The position numbers and the translations under genes are program-made. Shown piece after piece: positions 14,147 through 15,921 of a DNA stretch of 15,921 nucleotides (position 1 is its first letter; every line of letters starts with the position of its first letter). The notes under the pieces were generated by a model. The model worked only from the letters and a program-made list of their open reading frames with translations, did no database searches and was not told where the DNA came from. Origin of the DNA: Mogibacterium sp. (GTDB lineage Bacteria; Bacillota; Clostridia; Peptostreptococcales; Anaerovoracaceae); NCBI GenBank assembly GCA_016775335.1, contig JAEUGJ010000007.1:26914-42834 (forward strand). The letters run 5' to 3'.

Positions 14147-14176
14147 GCAAAACCTGCTTGCAGGTTGCATTTTTGT
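14147..14176 (+). terminator. Hairpin with T-run, possible terminator of the helicase operon
   Basis: AACCTGC and GCAGGTT pair perfectly around TT and the stem can extend with GC on both sides. A run of Ts (ATTTTTG) follows directly on the plus strand. It would end the xis-int-mobC-repA transcript before the relaxase gene. Confidence 0.5.
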
Positions 14177-14188
14177 TGGCGAAGCTGA

Positions 14189-14224
14189 CAAAAGTGCTTT
14201 TGCGTTACTCTTGGCAAGAGTAAC
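14189..14224. other. Candidate oriT inverted repeats before the relaxase gene
   Basis: CAAAAG-TG-CTTTTG (14189-14202) is followed at once by a perfect 9-bp inverted repeat, GTTACTCTT-GGC-AAGAGTAAC (14204-14224), which lies 35 bp upstream of the relaxase start. MobV relaxases recognise inverted repeats near their own gene, so this pair is the best oriT candidate. The nick site cannot be read from sequence alone. Confidence 0.5.
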
Positions 14225-14258
14225 AGAACCACTAACCGAAAAGAAAGGGCGTGATAAA

Positions 14259-15428
14259 ATGCAAAGAACAATTAGTGCAATGGTCGGAAAGGGCTCGATC
14301 AATCACAACAGCCGAAAGTTTACAGCAGAGAATGTTGCTCCAGAGCGCACCCACTTGAATATAGATTATTGCAATGAGAACATCGAAAAAGTATATCACA
14401 AACTATTTGATGAAGCTCTGAAACGATACAATGATAAGCAGACAAGGGCAGACCGAAAGATAGAAAACTATTACGACAAAATCCGTACAGGCAAACAGGA
14501 AAAGCCGTTTCACGAACTGATTTTACAGATTGGCGATAAAGATAATATGAGTGCAGAAAGCGAAAACGGACAGCTTGCAAAGCAGATTTTGGATGAGTAT
14601 TACAAGGGTTTTCGAGAGAGAAATCCAAACTTATATGTGTTCGCTGTTCATCTGCATATGGATGAAGCAACACCGCATATTCACATTGACTTTGTACCGT
14701 TTACAACAGGTAGCAAGCGAGGTTTAGATACAAGAGTGTCGCTAAAACAGGCTCTTGTGGCGCAGGGATTTAAGGGCGGTACTCGTGGCGATACGGAATG
14801 GTCGCAATGGGTACTTTCTGAAAAAGAACAGCTTGCCGCCGTTATGGAACGGTACGGAATTGAGTGGGAGCAGAAAGGCACACACGATAAGCATTTGTCC
14901 GTTCTTGATTACAAAAAGCAGGAACGGGAAAAAGAAATATCGGCTCTTGACAGTCAGATTGCCGAGAAAACCGATGTGGTGAAATCTCTTTCAGACCGAG
15001 TGCAGAATTTTGATGACGGTATTGAGCGATTGCAGGCAATAAGCGATAGCTTAGATACTGCACCTGAATATAATCTACCCGAACCATCGGGGTTAATGAC
15101 AGCCAAAACCTATAAAACAAAGTTCGCCGAGCCGCTTATCAAGAGGTTAAAATCGCTTATTAAAACCGTATTTGCCCGATGTTTTGAAGCGTGGGACAGT
15201 TATCACAGGCTGAACGCAACAAACGCAAGTCTGTATCGTGAAAACCAAGTGTTGAGCAGAAAAAACAGCAGTCTTAACGCTGAAAATGCTGAACTGAAGG
15301 AGCAAAACAGGGATTATAAACTACTCCGTAAGGTATTCGGCAGCAAGCAAATTGATGGACTTTTAGAGCAAGCCAAACAGTCTAAACAGCATGATAAACG
15401 CTTTAGAGATAATCAAAATGAAAGGTAG
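14259..15428 (+). CDS. MobV-family relaxase (Mob/Pre, TnpZ-like)
   Basis: Nicks the element at oriT and leads the strand during mobilisation. It has 389 residues. The N-terminal block INHNSRKFTAENVAPERTHLN (14-34) matches motif I of the Mob_Pre family, and HLHMDEATPHIH (131-142) is the metal-binding histidine motif III. Residues about 215-270 and 315-385 are predicted coiled coil (heptads of L, I and charged residues), usual for MobV C-termini. A longer frame starts with TTG at 14211, but that lies inside the oriT-like hairpin. The ATG at 14259, preceded by GAAAGGG, gives the classical MobV N-terminus. No secretion genes are seen, so transfer would rely on a helper. Relaxases of this family occur with TnpV in Tn4451-type elements. 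Confidence 0.9.
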   Translation: MQRTISAMVGKGSINHNSRKFTAENVAPERTHLNIDYCNENIEKVYHKLFDEALKRYNDKQTRADRKIENYYDKIRTGKQEKPFHELILQIGDKDNMSAESENGQLAKQILDEYYKGFRERNPNLYVFAVHLHMDEATPHIHIDFVPFTTGSKRGLDTRVSLKQALVAQGFKGGTRGDTEWSQWVLSEKEQLAAVMERYGIEWEQKGTHDKHLSVLDYKKQEREKEISALDSQIAEKTDVVKSLSDRVQNFDDGIERLQAISDSLDTAPEYNLPEPSGLMTAKTYKTKFAEPLIKRLKSLIKTVFARCFEAWDSYHRLNATNASLYRENQVLSRKNSSLNAENAELKEQNRDYKLLRKVFGSKQIDGLLEQAKQSKQHDKRFRDNQNER

Positions 15429-15437
15429 GAATACACA

Positions 15438-15812
15438 ATGACAAAGACGATTTTTGAAGAAATGGGCGGCACTTATATACGGGTTGGAGATTATTTTCTC
15501 CCCGATTTGAAACTACCCGAAACAGAAACACAATCTATCGGCATATGGGGACAGCGGCATAAACGCTACTTGAAAGAGCATAAACGGCTGTTTTATTCTA
15601 ATTTGTTGACAAGCGGAAAACTGAACAGTTACCTTGCTGATATTGACCGACAGGCAGAGGAAATGTTTTCTCGGCTGGTAAAACAGATGGCAGAATGTGA
15701 GGGTGTGACAGAACAGCTAAAGGCAGAAAATCAGCTTGAATGGGTCGGGAAAATGAATAATATTCGTAGCAGAGCAGTAGAGATTATAGATGTAGAATTG
15801 ATTTGTGTTTAG
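15438..15812 (+). CDS. TnpV family transposon-encoded protein
   Basis: A small soluble protein of 124 residues belonging to the TnpV family named from clostridial Tn4451. Recognisable family features are EMGGTYIRVGDYFLPDLKLPE at the N-terminus, GQRHKRYLKEHKR in the middle, SGKLNSYLADIDRQAEEMF, and the C-terminal WVGKMNNIRSRAVEIIDVELI. No catalytic motif is visible; it looks helical, and its function is not established. It follows the relaxase by nine bases with a modest AGGA ribosome site, so the two are probably co-transcribed. Size agrees with family members of about 115-130 residues. Confidence 0.85.
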   Translation: MTKTIFEEMGGTYIRVGDYFLPDLKLPETETQSIGIWGQRHKRYLKEHKRLFYSNLLTSGKLNSYLADIDRQAEEMFSRLVKQMAECEGVTEQLKAENQLEWVGKMNNIRSRAVEIIDVELICV

Positions 15813-15846
15813 GAGGACAAAGCGGCAGATATAATGTTAAAAGTAG

Positions 15847-15875
15847 TTGCGTGCGCACGCATATTGATGTATAAT
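15847..15875 (+). promoter_or_regulatory. Promoter overlapped by a perfect 14-bp palindrome
   Basis: TTGCGT (15847-15852) and a perfect TATAAT (15870-15875) are 17 bases apart. The palindrome TGCGTGCGCACGCA (15848-15861) covers the -35 box and the start of the spacer, where a bound dimer would block polymerase. This predicts repressor control of the next gene. Confidence 0.7.
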
Positions 15876-15900
15876 ACGTTCTGATTGGAGGTATATATCT

Positions 15901-15921
15901 ATGCAACTATTAAAATGGCTT
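15901..15921 (+). CDS. Start of a truncated gene at the window edge
   Basis: ATG at 15901 follows a strong ribosome site (TTGGAGGT, 15885-15892, eight bases away). The visible peptide is only MQLLKWL, which starts hydrophobic, and it runs off the window. The product cannot be named. Its own strong promoter with a palindromic operator, placed after the mobilisation genes, suggests regulated cargo such as an efflux or resistance function, but that is inference from position only. Confidence 0.55.

Larger units (their letters stand above)
14005..14258. other. 254-bp non-coding transfer/replication region
   Basis: This gap between the helicase and relaxase genes contains no supportable reading frame with a ribosome site. 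Nearly all of it can fold into successive hairpins: the mirrored TGACGR array, two stem-loops, a terminator-like stem and the relaxase-proximal inverted repeats, each listed separately. Confidence 0.6.

Noticed and set aside
14211..14258. TTG-initiated N-terminal extension of the relaxase
   Set aside because: It begins inside the perfect 9-bp inverted repeat, has no ribosome site, and the classical MobV N-terminus starts at 14259.
10469..15812. Complete conjugative element (ICE) or prophage
   Set aside because: No VirB4, coupling protein or other secretion gene, and no phage structural gene, is visible, so only a mobilizable element can be supported from this window.

Overview
The window reads as chromosomal DNA of an anaerobic Firmicute, most likely a gut-type Clostridium relative with a GC-rich genome. 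Evidence for this is the strong AGGAGG-type ribosome sites, the family mix (clostridial Gfo/Idh oxidoreductase, PepX-like S15 peptidase, glycerate kinase beside a DUF1537 kinase, guaB-guaA) and the mobile-element genes. I cannot name a species.

Bases 1-10216 are chromosome. A Gfo/Idh/MocA oxidoreductase (minus) and a PepX/CocE-type S15 peptidase (plus) diverge from a shared 171-bp promoter region. The peptidase converges on a glycerate kinase (minus) across a 370-bp gap that holds a plus-strand terminator, a possible small transcript and a very GC-rich hairpin. The glycerate kinase in turn diverges from a four-carbon acid sugar kinase (DUF1537/YgbK family). This pairing suggests catabolism of sugar acids (threonate/erythronate type) feeding glycolysis through 2-phosphoglycerate, but the aldolase or dehydrogenase partners are not in the window. 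Next come guaB (a divergent IMP dehydrogenase) and guaA (GMP synthetase), the two steps from IMP to GMP, separated by a promoter-like sequence and a perfect hairpin.

From the 3' end of guaA onward, base composition and codon use change abruptly (AT-richer). This is the left part of an integrated mobile element, best described as an integrative mobilizable element inserted at the guaA stop codon. Its order is: attachment-side repeats and a terminator; an XRE-family regulator (minus); a divergent control region with two near-consensus promoters and two matching operator-like inverted repeats; a small excisionase-like HTH protein; a tyrosine integrase; a ribbon-helix-helix MobC-like protein; a RepA/RecA-fold helicase-like ATPase; a 254-bp block packed with mirrored TGACGR repeats and hairpins (candidate oriT/origin); a MobV relaxase; and a TnpV protein. 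xis-int-mobC-repA are tightly packed or overlapping and probably form one transcript. No type IV secretion genes are visible, so transfer would need a helper element, although the right end lies outside the window.

At the right edge a near-consensus promoter, overlapped by a perfect 14-bp palindrome, drives a gene of which only the first seven codons are present. It is probably regulated cargo. The least explained parts are the repeat block before the relaxase, the operator pair before the excisionase gene, and the palindrome-controlled truncated gene.
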